Below are positions 29,137 through 38,122 of a stretch of DNA of 64,000 bases, one piece after another; positions within the stretch are counted from its first letter, which is position 1; every line of letters begins with the position of its first letter. A program made the position numbers and the translations under genes. Origin of the DNA: Clostridium rectalis (lineage in GTDB: Bacteria; Bacillota; Clostridia; Clostridiales; Clostridiaceae); the NCBI RefSeq assembly GCF_900626095.1, contig NZ_UYZZ01000003.1, positions 98,889-162,888 on the forward strand, in the 5' to 3' direction. The notes under the pieces were generated by a model. The model searched no databases, was not told the origin of the DNA, and was given only the letters and a program-made list of their open reading frames with translations.

Positions 29137-29913
29137 TTAAGTCTCTATGGCACTTATAATATAGTTTAAATTTTCTTTATTTTTACCAAATAATTTTTTT
29201 AATTCTATATCCATATTAAAGCTTTTAGCCCCTAAGAGCAAATGACTTGCAGCTATACCACAATCTATTTTATTTAAATCCTCTAATTTTTTAGCTATAA
29301 ACTTCCTTTTTATAGAATACAAATTAATTATATCATTTTCTTTAAATATCCTCCAAGGTTGAAAATTCATAGATGAAGGTGCCTTTCTAACTAACTCTAA
29401 AATATCTATCCACCCACCTTGAAAATCTCCAGATGCGAACTCAATTATATTTTTTCTTTTATGATAATTTTTTCTCATTTTATTACTTTTTTCATATCCA
29501 AAAGCAATAACTATTATAGGTTCATTATTAAGCGGTATTTTTATGATTGTATTTAATAAATTTTCCTTTAGTCCAGAACCAATCCAGCAACTTCCTAAAC
29601 CCATAGATGTAAGTTCCAAAACTATTCCCTCTAAAGTAAACCCTATATTTTCTAGATAACCATGTTTTTTCTCAGATGTTATTACTAGATAATGGGGAGC
29701 TTTTACTTTACCATAATTACTTATAATTCCATTTAGAATTTTAAATACTTTTTCCCCATCTTTTACTATATGTACATTCATATCTATGTCTTTAAAAAGT
29801 CTTTCCGCTTTAGATATTTTTTTTTCAATTTTTTCTAAAGTATCTAAGTTCACTTGTTCATTTTCATATTCTCTTACAGAATGCCTATTACTAATGGCAT
29901 CTATTAAATCCAT
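29137..29913 (-). CDS. Nitroreductase-family FMN oxidoreductase
   Basis: 258 aa. The SNRHSVREYE opening binds FMN phosphate. Two half-domains are visible (about 1-150 and 165-258), the second with LVRKAPSSMNFQPWRIF, the usual FMN/nicotinamide contact. MGLGSCWIGSG lies in between. This is the longer clostridial subgroup annotated as nitroreductase or TM-type NAD(P)H oxidoreductase. The substrate is unknown. GAGGAGGAAGAT precedes the ATG. Confidence 0.85.
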   Translation of the reverse strand: MDLIDAISNRHSVREYENEQVNLDTLEKIEKKISKAERLFKDIDMNVHIVKDGEKVFKILNGIISNYGKVKAPHYLVITSEKKHGYLENIGFTLEGIVLELTSMGLGSCWIGSGLKENLLNTIIKIPLNNEPIIVIAFGYEKSNKMRKNYHKRKNIIEFASGDFQGGWIDILELVRKAPSSMNFQPWRIFKENDIINLYSIKRKFIAKKLEDLNKIDCGIAASHLLLGAKSFNMDIELKKLFGKNKENLNYIISAIET

Positions 29914-30159
29914 ATCTTCCTCCTCACTAAATATACTTATTTAATATTTTTACCTCATTTTATTAATTTTACTAAATTTTATACAAAATTTCACCTAATA
30001 TTTTAAAAATTAATCTATATTTAATATTTTTAGGAGGCATTAATTTATATATTTTATAAATTAATAAATAATTAACACTTTTCCTTTAAAAACAATAAAA
30101 ATATTATCTCAAATTAAGATTTAATATACAATTTGATACTTATAAAATAACATACTTGG

Positions 30160-30187
30160 GTTTTAATAGGGGATTATTTTAATCCCC
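30160..30187 (-). terminator. Possible weak terminator
   Basis: GGGGATT pairs with AATCCCC around a 5-base loop and overlaps the stop codon of the nucleotidyltransferase gene. The following T tract is poor. Confidence 0.4.
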
Positions 30188-30871
30188 ATTCTGATCTATA
30201 ATATTCATACACATTCGGTAACATAGCATCATTATTTTCTTACTTTTACCTAAATACTCTTTAATATCACGATGTAAAAATTTTTCATAAACTTCTATGA
30301 TATTTTTTTCTCCTTCTGTGCAAACTTCCTTCAAATCTTGTAAATTTTTATAATACACTCCACTATAAGCTGTATACTTGTATCTTATTGCCCACATAAG
30401 AGGTTTTAAAATTCTCTTTCTAATTTTTCTTTTTAATAATAATTCTTCTTTTTCATTGGTACATACAAAATGTCTTATTCCCATAATTACATAAACAGCT
30501 AACCTTTTACTTTCTAAACTGAATTCTATTTTATTAGGAGAAGGTATCTTTAATTCTCCATACAATATTATACCATCTGTATTATATTGTATTGGACTAT
30601 ATTCTCTTGAAAAATAGGTTGACATACTTTCATTAAAGGATGTACACTGTGGATTAAGTTTGGGAATTGGATCTAAATTTAATAAAATATCCCCTATAGA
30701 AAATAAATCTTTTTCTAACACTTTATCTAAAAATATCCATATATCTATATCACTATCTTCCGTATTTTCTCTCCTTGAATAACTTCCTGTAAGTAAAATA
30801 CACTGTAGCCGTCCATTAAAAAGATGTATAATTTTATTTTTAAATACTTCTATTTTCTTATCTCCCTCCAT
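30179..30871 (-). CDS. Nucleotidyltransferase-domain protein
   Basis: 230 aa. A pol-beta-type nucleotidyltransferase core sits at the N-terminus: LTGSYSRRENTEDSDIDIW supplies the GS motif and the DxD metal pair (about residues 27-46). The C-terminal part is helical and Lys/Arg-rich, like the substrate-binding part of aminoglycoside-type or ANT-like enzymes, but no resistance signature is seen. Substrate unknown. GGGGGATTAT precedes the ATG. Confidence 0.82.
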   Translation of the reverse strand: MEGDKKIEVFKNKIIHLFNGRLQCILLTGSYSRRENTEDSDIDIWIFLDKVLEKDLFSIGDILLNLDPIPKLNPQCTSFNESMSTYFSREYSPIQYNTDGIILYGELKIPSPNKIEFSLESKRLAVYVIMGIRHFVCTNEKEELLLKRKIRKRILKPLMWAIRYKYTAYSGVYYKNLQDLKEVCTEGEKNIIEVYEKFLHRDIKEYLGKSKKIMMLCYRMCMNIIDQNGD

Positions 30872-30938
30872 ATAATCCCCCTAAAACACATATTTTAAAA
30901 TTATAATATCCGTACTTAGGAAATCTGATAATTTTATT

Positions 30939-32093
30939 TTATCTAGAATACACAATATTTCCATCTATAATTGTATAAATAAGACTTGTGAAATTCTCTA
31001 AAGGATTACCGTTAAAAATGGCCATATCTGCATCTTTGCCTTCTTTTAAACTACCTACCCTATTATCTATTCCCATTATTTCTGCTGCATTTATAGTTAT
31101 AGCCTTAAGTGCTTCTTCCAAAGCTAATCCCTCTTTTACAGCCAATGCTGCACATAGTGGCAAGTATTCTATAGGAACAACCGGATGATCTGTCGTAATA
31201 GCAAACTTTATACCCTCTTTATTTAGTATATATGGAGTAATAAAAGATTTGCCCTTTGTCTCTACTTTTCCCTTACTTGTTAACCCTGGTCCCAATATAG
31301 CTGGAACATCTGCATTTTTTATATATTTTGCAATTATATCACCCTCTGTACAATGATCCAACGTAATAAGAATATTAAACTCTTTTGCTAATCTAATAGC
31401 AGTAAAAATATCATCTGCTCTATGCACATGAGCTTTTAATGGAATTTTTCTTTCCAAAACAGGTATTAATGACTCCATTTTAAGATTAATATCAAAATTC
31501 TCTCCTTTAAGATAAGCAGTATCCTTTCTCCTCTTATAGTTTTTACTATCAGTTAATGTTTGTCTAAGTAATGCTGCTGTTGCCATTCTAGTTGTTGGCA
31601 TTTTACCTTTTGAATTATAGACCCTTTTAGGATTTTCACCAAATGCCACTTTTATTGCTGCAGGCTCTTTTATTACCATTTCATCTACACATATTCCACT
31701 TGTTTTTATAGCAACAAATTGGCCTCCCATTACATTAGCACTTCCCGGACCTGTCATAACAGAAGTTATTCCTGCCTTTATAGCATCCTTAAAAGCATCA
31801 TCTAAAGGATTTATACCATCTATTGCTCTTAACTGTGGAGTTATTGGATTTGTACTCTCATTTATATCATTTCCCTCAACACCAACACCTTGCTCTAAAA
31901 GTCCAATATGACAATGAGCATCTATTATACCTGGCATAACCCATGCACCTTTAGCATCAATAATACTAATTTTTGAACTAATATTTATATTTTTTGATAT
32001 TTTCACTATCTTACCTTTATCAACAAGTATATCTCCTTTTTCATAATTGATTCCCTCCATAGTGAAGATTTTCCCATTTTTTATTAATAACAC
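30939..32093 (-). CDS. Amidohydrolase (imidazolonepropionase/dihydroorotase-like)
   Basis: 384 aa, starting at GTG 32093 behind AGAGGTG. An amidohydrolase TIM barrel: DAHCHIGL (first His pair), AHVHRADD, TLDHCTEG and TTDHPVVP supply the other metal ligands and the catalytic Asp; GSLKEGKDADMAIFNG is the usual C-terminal beta-domain end. MTGPGSANVMGGQ is typical of a clostridial subgroup annotated only as amidohydrolase. A role in peptide or cyclic amide hydrolysis is likely but the substrate is unknown. Confidence 0.9.
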   Translation of the reverse strand: MLLIKNGKIFTMEGINYEKGDILVDKGKIVKISKNINISSKISIIDAKGAWVMPGIIDAHCHIGLLEQGVGVEGNDINESTNPITPQLRAIDGINPLDDAFKDAIKAGITSVMTGPGSANVMGGQFVAIKTSGICVDEMVIKEPAAIKVAFGENPKRVYNSKGKMPTTRMATAALLRQTLTDSKNYKRRKDTAYLKGENFDINLKMESLIPVLERKIPLKAHVHRADDIFTAIRLAKEFNILITLDHCTEGDIIAKYIKNADVPAILGPGLTSKGKVETKGKSFITPYILNKEGIKFAITTDHPVVPIEYLPLCAALAVKEGLALEEALKAITINAAEIMGIDNRVGSLKEGKDADMAIFNGNPLENFTSLIYTIIDGNIVYSR

Positions 32094-32369
32094 TTTATCA
32101 CCTCTAAATAAAATACATATTATTATATAAATATATCATTTTAAATACTTTATTCCACAAAATATTAATATAGAATAACTTTATAATTAATCTTCCGTTA
32201 ACTATACATATTAAACTTATTTAAATACTTTATCATAAAATAAAAAAAATTTATCATTTGTTAATAGATTTATAATTTTAAATTAATAATTAGAAATTAT
32301 AATGATAACATACTAATTAAAATAAACAAATTTTAATTAATTAGAATACTTTTCACACAACCTCCCCCT
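32094..32369. other. Intergenic region, possible leader RNA
   Basis: AT-rich. ATCTTCCGTT at 32190-32199 is an exact copy of the 3' arm of the terminator at 32370-32405, so it could pair with that terminator's 5' arm. No open frame is supported. A promoter on the plus strand must exist if the terminator is used, but none could be fixed. Confidence 0.4.
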
Positions 32370-32405
32370 AAAAACGGAAGATATCTTCCGTTTTTTATTT
32401 TTTTA
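32370..32405 (+). terminator. Terminator upstream of the 70-aa gene, possibly conditional
   Basis: A perfect palindrome with AACGGAAGAT (32373-32382) and ATCTTCCGTT (32383-32392), extended by A/T pairs and followed by TTTTTTATTTTTTTA. No plus-strand gene precedes it, so it is either an attenuator or the end of a small RNA. Confidence 0.75.
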
Positions 32406-32471
32406 ATACTATGTTTTAAAAATATAATTATATATATTGAATTATTTTTCTATAAAAGGAGTGTATTTAAT

Positions 32472-32684
32472 ATGAAAATAGAACATAAAAATCTTATACA
32501 AGCTTTTGGTTTTTCTATATGCCATATAATAGAAGAAGACACTGGCTATATCAAATTTTTTCAATCAATGGATGACGCCTTTCATCAAAGTTTTAATATT
32601 GCAAAGCTAGATGAGAATACAAACTGTATTAAAATATTTGATAATAGAAATGTTTTATTAGATACTTTAAGACTTCCTAAATAA
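32472..32684 (+). CDS. Small hypothetical protein (70 aa)
   Basis: 70 aa with a strong ribosome site (AAAAGGAG, 9 bases before ATG) and a very strong terminator behind it, so it is a real gene. The protein is soluble, rich in Ile, Phe and Asp, with no membrane segment and two isolated Cys. I do not recognise a family. An orphan hairpin terminator lies 70-100 bases upstream, which suggests regulated read-through. Confidence 0.75.
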   Translation: MKIEHKNLIQAFGFSICHIIEEDTGYIKFFQSMDDAFHQSFNIAKLDENTNCIKIFDNRNVLLDTLRLPK

Positions 32685-32688
32685 AAAA

Positions 32689-32746
32689 AGATGTAAAGTA
32701 AAATGGTACCTAAACACAGGGTCCATTTTACTTTACATCTCTTTCT
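32689..32746. terminator. Strong bidirectional terminator
   Basis: AGATGTAAAGTAAAATGG pairs with CCATTTTACTTTACATCT, an 18-bp stem between the convergent 70-aa and GGDEF-EAL genes. Confidence 0.9.
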
Positions 32747-32750
32747 TTAT

Positions 32751-34544
32751 TTAAATAAACTTTAAATATTTTTCTACTTCATTACTAGGTACAGGTCTAC
32801 TCAAAACATATCCCTGTATTTTATCACATTCTTGAGTTTTTAAAAATTTTACTTGCTCATACTTTTCTACCCCTTCTGCTATTACATCTATTTTCATCTT
32901 GTGGGCTAATTGTATTATTTCCCCTGTTATACCATCATCCACAACAGAATTTTTTATGTCATCTATAAAAGATTTATCTATTTTCAAGGTATCTATAGGT
33001 AGTTTTTTCAAATAACTTAAAGACGAGTATCCCGTTCCAAAATCATCTAAAGAAATCTTTATTCCCATTTTTTTTAACATAATTAATTTTTCTACATTAG
33101 ATTCAATAGAACTCATTAAGGTACTTTCCGTTATCTCTATTTCTAAAAATTTAGGATCCATATCAGTATATTCTAAAACTTCCCTTACTGTATTTATAAA
33201 ATCATTTTGTTGAAGTTGAAGAGCTGAAACATTTACCGCTATTCTTATAGGTTTATACCCTGATTTTTGCCAAAATTTGTTCTGTAAACATGCATTTTTA
33301 AGCACCCATTTACCCATTGGCAAAATAAGTCCTGTGCTCTCTGCTAAAGGAATAAAATTGCCAGGAGGTATTAATCCTTCTTTAGGATGACTCCATCTAA
33401 TAAGGGCCTCCACACCAATTATACTTTCTGTTTTAAGATTCATTTGGGGTTGATAATATAATATAAACTCATTTTTTTCCACAGCCCTTCTTAAATTTAT
33501 CTCTAAATATGATCTTTGCAATATCCTATTATATATATCCTCATCAAAAAATTCATATCTATTTTTCCCGTGTTCTTTTGCACTATACATAGCACTATCT
33601 ACATTTTTAAATAAAGTGAAAACATCATCTCCATCTTGTGGATAAATTCCTATTCCTATACTTACATTAGTATACACCTCATGTTTATCAACAACTATAC
33701 AATTTCTAAAATACTCTAAAATACTTTCTGCAAAGTCTGATGCATTTTTTTTATTACCTATACAACTCTTTACAAGTAAAAATTCATCTTCCCCAGTTCT
33801 ATATATATTATCATCAACATCTAAAAATTTTTTTAATCTATTGCTTACTTCCTTTAAAACTTTGTCACCAAATTTATGGCCTAGTGTATCATTTATATTC
33901 CTAAAATTATCAATATCTATAAGTAAAAGTGCGAAGTTAAAATATTCTTTATTTTTTTCTATTTTAGTATTCATATTTTCCTGGAAATAATGGAAATTAG
34001 GCAGATTGGTTAGTCTATCAAAATATGCCATTTTTTTAATTTTTTCCTCATATATTTTCCTGTCAGTTATGTCTGATAATGATCCTGCCATTCTTATAGC
34101 TACACCCTTTTCATCCCTTAAAAGTTTACCCCTACTTAATACCCATCTATAACCATCCTCTTTATACTTCATTCTAAACTCACACATATAGTAAGGTTTG
34201 TTACCTTTTAAATATTCTTTTAAAGCATCCATTGCTAAATTAACATCATCACAATGTAACATTCTTGTAATTCTACCTATTATGCTTAAGTTACTATTGG
34301 AAATATAACCCATTTCTTCTTTCCACTTATCTGATATAAAAAATTTATTATTAATGAAATCCCAATCCCACAGAGCATCATTAGCTCCTTCTACCGCAAG
34401 TCTATATCTCTCTTCACTTATTTTTAGGGCCTTTTGATTCTTTCTTAATTCTTCATATTGACTTTTGATGTCTTCCTCTGTAGCTGCTAATTCTTGATAA
34501 ATAGGAGAATTCATTTTAACTCCATTATATAAATATCTGCCCAT
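32751..34544 (-). CDS. PAS-GGDEF-EAL cyclic-di-GMP enzyme, likely phosphodiesterase
   Basis: 597 aa, cytoplasmic. A short coiled-coil N-terminus, PAS/PAC (about 45-162), GGDEF (about 165-330) and EAL (about 345-595). The cyclase signature reads GEDEF (251-255), with Glu for the second Gly, so cyclase activity is doubtful. The EAL side looks intact: VEALIRWSHP, EITEST, DDFGTGYSSL, KIDKSF, EGVE. Net activity is therefore probably c-di-GMP hydrolysis with the GGDEF as a GTP-sensing or structural module. AGGTG precedes the ATG at 8-9 bases. Confidence 0.92.
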   Translation of the reverse strand: MGRYLYNGVKMNSPIYQELAATEEDIKSQYEELRKNQKALKISEERYRLAVEGANDALWDWDFINNKFFISDKWKEEMGYISNSNLSIIGRITRMLHCDDVNLAMDALKEYLKGNKPYYMCEFRMKYKEDGYRWVLSRGKLLRDEKGVAIRMAGSLSDITDRKIYEEKIKKMAYFDRLTNLPNFHYFQENMNTKIEKNKEYFNFALLLIDIDNFRNINDTLGHKFGDKVLKEVSNRLKKFLDVDDNIYRTGEDEFLLVKSCIGNKKNASDFAESILEYFRNCIVVDKHEVYTNVSIGIGIYPQDGDDVFTLFKNVDSAMYSAKEHGKNRYEFFDEDIYNRILQRSYLEINLRRAVEKNEFILYYQPQMNLKTESIIGVEALIRWSHPKEGLIPPGNFIPLAESTGLILPMGKWVLKNACLQNKFWQKSGYKPIRIAVNVSALQLQQNDFINTVREVLEYTDMDPKFLEIEITESTLMSSIESNVEKLIMLKKMGIKISLDDFGTGYSSLSYLKKLPIDTLKIDKSFIDDIKNSVVDDGITGEIIQLAHKMKIDVIAEGVEKYEQVKFLKTQECDKIQGYVLSRPVPSNEVEKYLKFI

Positions 34545-34819
34545 GATTTTACACCTACTTATATAAAACTTATTTGTCTTTAAAGTACCATTTTTATGTT
34601 ACTTATTATGTAATATATTCCATATAATTAATATTATATTATCATATTTCAATGCTATAATACAGACATTTATTAAATGACATCAATAAAATAATATTAT
34701 TTTATCCAATTATATGTATAATCTGTAGCTATATTTGAAATTATCTATATAAAACTTATATAAATTTAATATTAATTAATATACTATATATATACATAAA
34801 ATTAAAAGGGAGTGGTATT

Positions 34820-36133
34820 TTGAAAAAATCCTTTTATATGTTAATTATAATTTTTCTTAGTTTTATAACTTTATTTATATTTACTGTTCAAAAAGAAGAA
34901 AGGACTAATGTAAAAAATTTAAAAACATCACCTTCTTACACTCTATTTATAGAGGAAAATAAAAAAGTTTACTTGCCTAAAGCTTCTGATATGGCTATTT
35001 CTTATAAAATCACTAATTTAAATATATGGTCCATAGATTTAATGCTAAGTTTTTTAATTCCTATATTATTTATAATAAGCGGTCTTTCTGTTAAACTTAG
35101 AAATTTTTCACATAATAAAACTAAAAGTTTTATATTAATTGTAAGTATTTATTTTATATTATTTACATTAATTAATTATATTCTTACCTTTCCCTTAAAT
35201 TTTTATAGTAATTTTATTAATAAACATAATTATGGTCTATCAAATCAAAATTTTGTTAGGTGGTTCAGTAATTCAATAAAAGATCTTATTATTTCTACAA
35301 CTATTGGTGCTTTATTTTTATGGTTACCTATAGTAACAATAAAAAAACAACCTAAATATTGGTGGTTACATATGGGGTTATTATCTATACCTATATTATT
35401 ATTTATAACTTTTGTATCCCCTACTTTTATAGATCCTTTATTTAATAAGTACGAAACTATACAAAACAAAGAATTAGAAAAAAAAATCTATACCCAATTA
35501 TCTAAAACTCCTTTAGATAATTGTAAAGTTTACCAGGTAAATAAAAGTATCGATACAAAAGAGATGAATGCTTATATGACTGGTATATTTAATTCTAAAA
35601 GAATAGTTTTATGGGATAATACTATAAATAATTTAACACAAGATGAAACCTTATGTATATTAGCTCATGAAATGGGACATTATTTAATGGGGCATGTTTG
35701 GAAATCAATAATACTTGGTAGTATACTTATAACTTTTATTTTATATATAGTTAATAAACTATGTTTATATATAATAAATAATTGGTCTAATATTTTAGGT
35801 TTTAATCAACTATTTGATGTAGCAGCTATTCCTCTTATTATACTTTTTATAAATTTTATGATTTTTATAACTAACCCTATTACTAACAGTTACTCAAGGT
35901 ATTTAGAAAAAGAAGCTGATAGATTTGAAATAGAACTAACTAAAGATAATTATTCTACAATAACTTCTACAATTAAACTCCATGAGGAAAGCTTAACTCT
36001 TCCTCATCCCAGTAAATTATATAAAATATGGTATTTCTCCCACCCACCATATTATGAAAGAATAAAATTTGCAAATGAATATATGCCTTGGCAACAAAAT
36101 AAACCACTAAAATACGAAAAATATATCAATTAA
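34820..36133 (+). CDS. Ste24/HtpX-type M48 membrane metalloprotease
   Basis: 437 aa, starting at TTG 34820 behind AAAGGGAGTG. The N-terminal helix (about 5-23) is followed by membrane helices near 72-92, 103-125, 155-172, 182-203, 294-318 and 330-358. The zinc motif is HEMGH (His283, Glu284, His287), with the third ligand in EKEADRFE. Architecture matches CAAX prenyl protease 1 (Ste24) more than HtpX. Bacterial substrates are mostly unknown. It shares a terminator with convergent trpP. Confidence 0.88.
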   Translation: MKKSFYMLIIIFLSFITLFIFTVQKEERTNVKNLKTSPSYTLFIEENKKVYLPKASDMAISYKITNLNIWSIDLMLSFLIPILFIISGLSVKLRNFSHNKTKSFILIVSIYFILFTLINYILTFPLNFYSNFINKHNYGLSNQNFVRWFSNSIKDLIISTTIGALFLWLPIVTIKKQPKYWWLHMGLLSIPILLFITFVSPTFIDPLFNKYETIQNKELEKKIYTQLSKTPLDNCKVYQVNKSIDTKEMNAYMTGIFNSKRIVLWDNTINNLTQDETLCILAHEMGHYLMGHVWKSIILGSILITFILYIVNKLCLYIINNWSNILGFNQLFDVAAIPLIILFINFMIFITNPITNSYSRYLEKEADRFEIELTKDNYSTITSTIKLHEESLTLPHPSKLYKIWYFSHPPYYERIKFANEYMPWQQNKPLKYEKYIN

Positions 36134-36146
36134 TATTTTATATTTA

Positions 36147-36176
36147 TTGGGACACGTAAAAATTACGTGCCCATAC
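36147..36176. terminator. Bidirectional terminator
   Basis: GGGACACGTAA and TTACGTGCCC arms between the convergent protease and trpP genes. Confidence 0.8.
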
Positions 36177-36178
36177 TT

Positions 36179-36688
36179 TTAATTCTGAATTGAATATTTT
36201 AAAGCTGTATTTACTATCTTAAATATTATAAATGAAACTATAGAATTTACCACTGTAGCTGGTAAAACTACCGTCAAAACTAAAGCTTTAAAAGTAATAG
36301 GAAGCCCTACTATAAAAAATGCTGACGTTAAAAATATAATCCCACTTATAAATGTACCTATAACAGCTATTAATATCATACTTATATTTTTATTTAATTT
36401 ATACCTTAATAATTTAAACATAATATATACAATCTGGCTAGTAATAATTTTATCTATAATATTAGATATCTGTCCCCCTGGGAAAGTAGTAGTAGCTGCT
36501 GTCAATAATCCAGATATTAGCCCTATGCATATAGTTAATTTATAATCCTCTGCTGCAAATATAGCAATAAACATCATAACAAGTAAAAAATCAGGTTTCA
36601 TTCCAAATAGAAAAGGGGGTGTAAGCTGATGAAGTATAAAGCCTATAGCTAAAAAAAGTGCACTAATTATGAATTTTTTTATTTTCAT
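36179..36688 (-). CDS. trpP: Tryptophan transporter TrpP
   Basis: 169 aa, about five to six membrane helices, the size and pattern of TrpP/ThiW-type small importers: GFILHQLTPPFLFGMKPDF near the N-terminus and TAATTTFPGGQISNIIDK. ATG 36688 has AAGGAGATATTTTAT before it; the longer frame to 36730 has no ribosome site. The upstream T-box with a UGG specifier ties it to tryptophan starvation. Confidence 0.92.
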   Translation of the reverse strand: MKIKKFIISALFLAIGFILHQLTPPFLFGMKPDFLLVMMFIAIFAAEDYKLTICIGLISGLLTAATTTFPGGQISNIIDKIITSQIVYIMFKLLRYKLNKNISMILIAVIGTFISGIIFLTSAFFIVGLPITFKALVLTVVLPATVVNSIVSFIIFKIVNTALKYSIQN

Positions 36689-36802
36689 ATAAAATATCTC
36701 CTTTTTAATATTAAATATATTACAATACACAAAAATACAGTTTATTGTTTTTAACTTTCATAACATAATTACCCCTCCTTTCATAAAATATAATAAAAAA
36801 AC

Positions 36803-37045
36803 CTTCACCCTAAAAATATTAGGGCGAAGGTATAGTTCACGGTACCACCTAAATTATGCACAAGTGCATATCTCATACTAAAATACTAACATATTTTGTC
36901 CTTTTTAACGGTAGGATTCCGGTAACTACTACTATCTTATACAAGATTTCGGGTTACTTCTATAAGGTCCATTCATTAAAATCTATATTGCCGAAATTCC
37001 ACCACCATCAGCTCTCTTTAAATAATCAATTTTAATTACTATTCC
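36803..37045 (-). promoter_or_regulatory. T-box leader (tRNA-Trp) controlling trpP
   Basis: The minus strand shows stem I elements (GAAGAGGA, AGAGAGCTGATGG, the GGTGGAATTTCGG region), then GAATGGACC with UGG as Trp specifier. The antiterminator T-box AATTTAGGTGGTACCGTGAA follows at about 36836-36855, then a terminator (CCTTCGCCCTAA / TTAGGGTGAAGG with seven T) at 36803-36831. Uncharged tRNA-Trp is expected to favour read-through into trpP. Confidence 0.93.
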
Positions 37046-37202
37046 TCTTCAATGAATTTATTATTTTAAGTTTACAATAATTTTACCACCTTCAGCAGAA
37101 TTTTTCAACTATTTTTCACCACTTTTCATAATTAAAATTTTGTACTATAATAAATATATCCTATTATCTAATATTTATTATACATTAACAAGGAGTGTTG
37201 AT

Positions 37203-38087
37203 ATGTTTAATTTCAAGCCTCTTACATTAGAGGATAAACCTATATTCGATAAATTTTTAAAAACTTATAATTTTTTATCATGTGAATATTCTTTTACAAA
37301 TTTATTTTTATGGAAAAAAGGTTGTAATATAGAGTATACCATTTTAAATGGTACTTTGATAATTAAAAAAACAGATTTTGATCATTCCTCTCACTTTATG
37401 CAACCTATAGGGTATAAAAAAGATAATTTAAAAGAATTGGTAGAAGAATTAATAAAATATAAAGATCAAAATAATTTAGATTATTTATTTAAAGATTTAG
37501 AATCTCCATTCATAGAGGATATTAAATCTATTTATGGTGACAAAATAAATATAATAGAAGACAGAGAAAATGCTGATTATATTTATTTAAAAGATGATTT
37601 AATCAATCTTAAAGGTAAAAAATTCCACAGTAAAAAAAACCATTATAATTATTTTATAAAAAGTTATAACTATAAAACAATGCCAATAACAAAAGATATA
37701 TTGAATGACTGTTTAAATGCAGCAAAACAATGGTGTTATGAAAATAACTGTAAAGGCTATATCCTTTATGAACTTTATGGTATACAAGAGTTACTAAATA
37801 ATATTGATAGTTTAAATTATATTGGAATGGCAGTATATGTGAATAATAAAATATCAGCCTTTACCATAGGTGAAATAGTAAATAATGATATGGCAATTAT
37901 CCATATTGAAAAAGCTGACCATAGTATAAGAGGTCTTTATCCCTATATTAACAAAACTTTTGTAGAAAAATATTTAAATGATGTAAAATATATAAATAGA
38001 GAACAGGATTTAGGTATAGAAGGTTTAAGAAAAGCTAAACTTTCATATAATCCTATTAAATTAGAAATGAAATATTCTATAAAATAA
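37203..38087 (+). CDS. DUF2156 (phosphatidylglycerol lysyltransferase C-terminal-like) protein
   Basis: 294 aa, starting at ATG 37203 behind AAGGAGTG; upstream codons lack a ribosome site. A GNAT-like double domain without membrane helices: FKPLTLEDKPIF opening, CEYSFTNLFLWKK, GKKFHSKKNHYNYF and NREQDLGIEGLRKAKLSYNP. These match the soluble DUF2156 group related to the aminoacyl-tRNA-dependent transferase domain of MprF. The acceptor is unknown. Monocistronic. Confidence 0.88.
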   Translation: MFNFKPLTLEDKPIFDKFLKTYNFLSCEYSFTNLFLWKKGCNIEYTILNGTLIIKKTDFDHSSHFMQPIGYKKDNLKELVEELIKYKDQNNLDYLFKDLESPFIEDIKSIYGDKINIIEDRENADYIYLKDDLINLKGKKFHSKKNHYNYFIKSYNYKTMPITKDILNDCLNAAKQWCYENNCKGYILYELYGIQELLNNIDSLNYIGMAVYVNNKISAFTIGEIVNNDMAIIHIEKADHSIRGLYPYINKTFVEKYLNDVKYINREQDLGIEGLRKAKLSYNPIKLEMKYSIK

Positions 38088-38088
38088 A

Positions 38089-38122
38089 AACAATACCCCC
38101 CATAAAAATGGGGGGTATTGTT
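38089..38122. terminator. Bidirectional terminator
   Basis: CAATACCCCCC and GGGGGGTATTG arms, 11 GC-rich pairs, between convergent genes. Confidence 0.92.
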
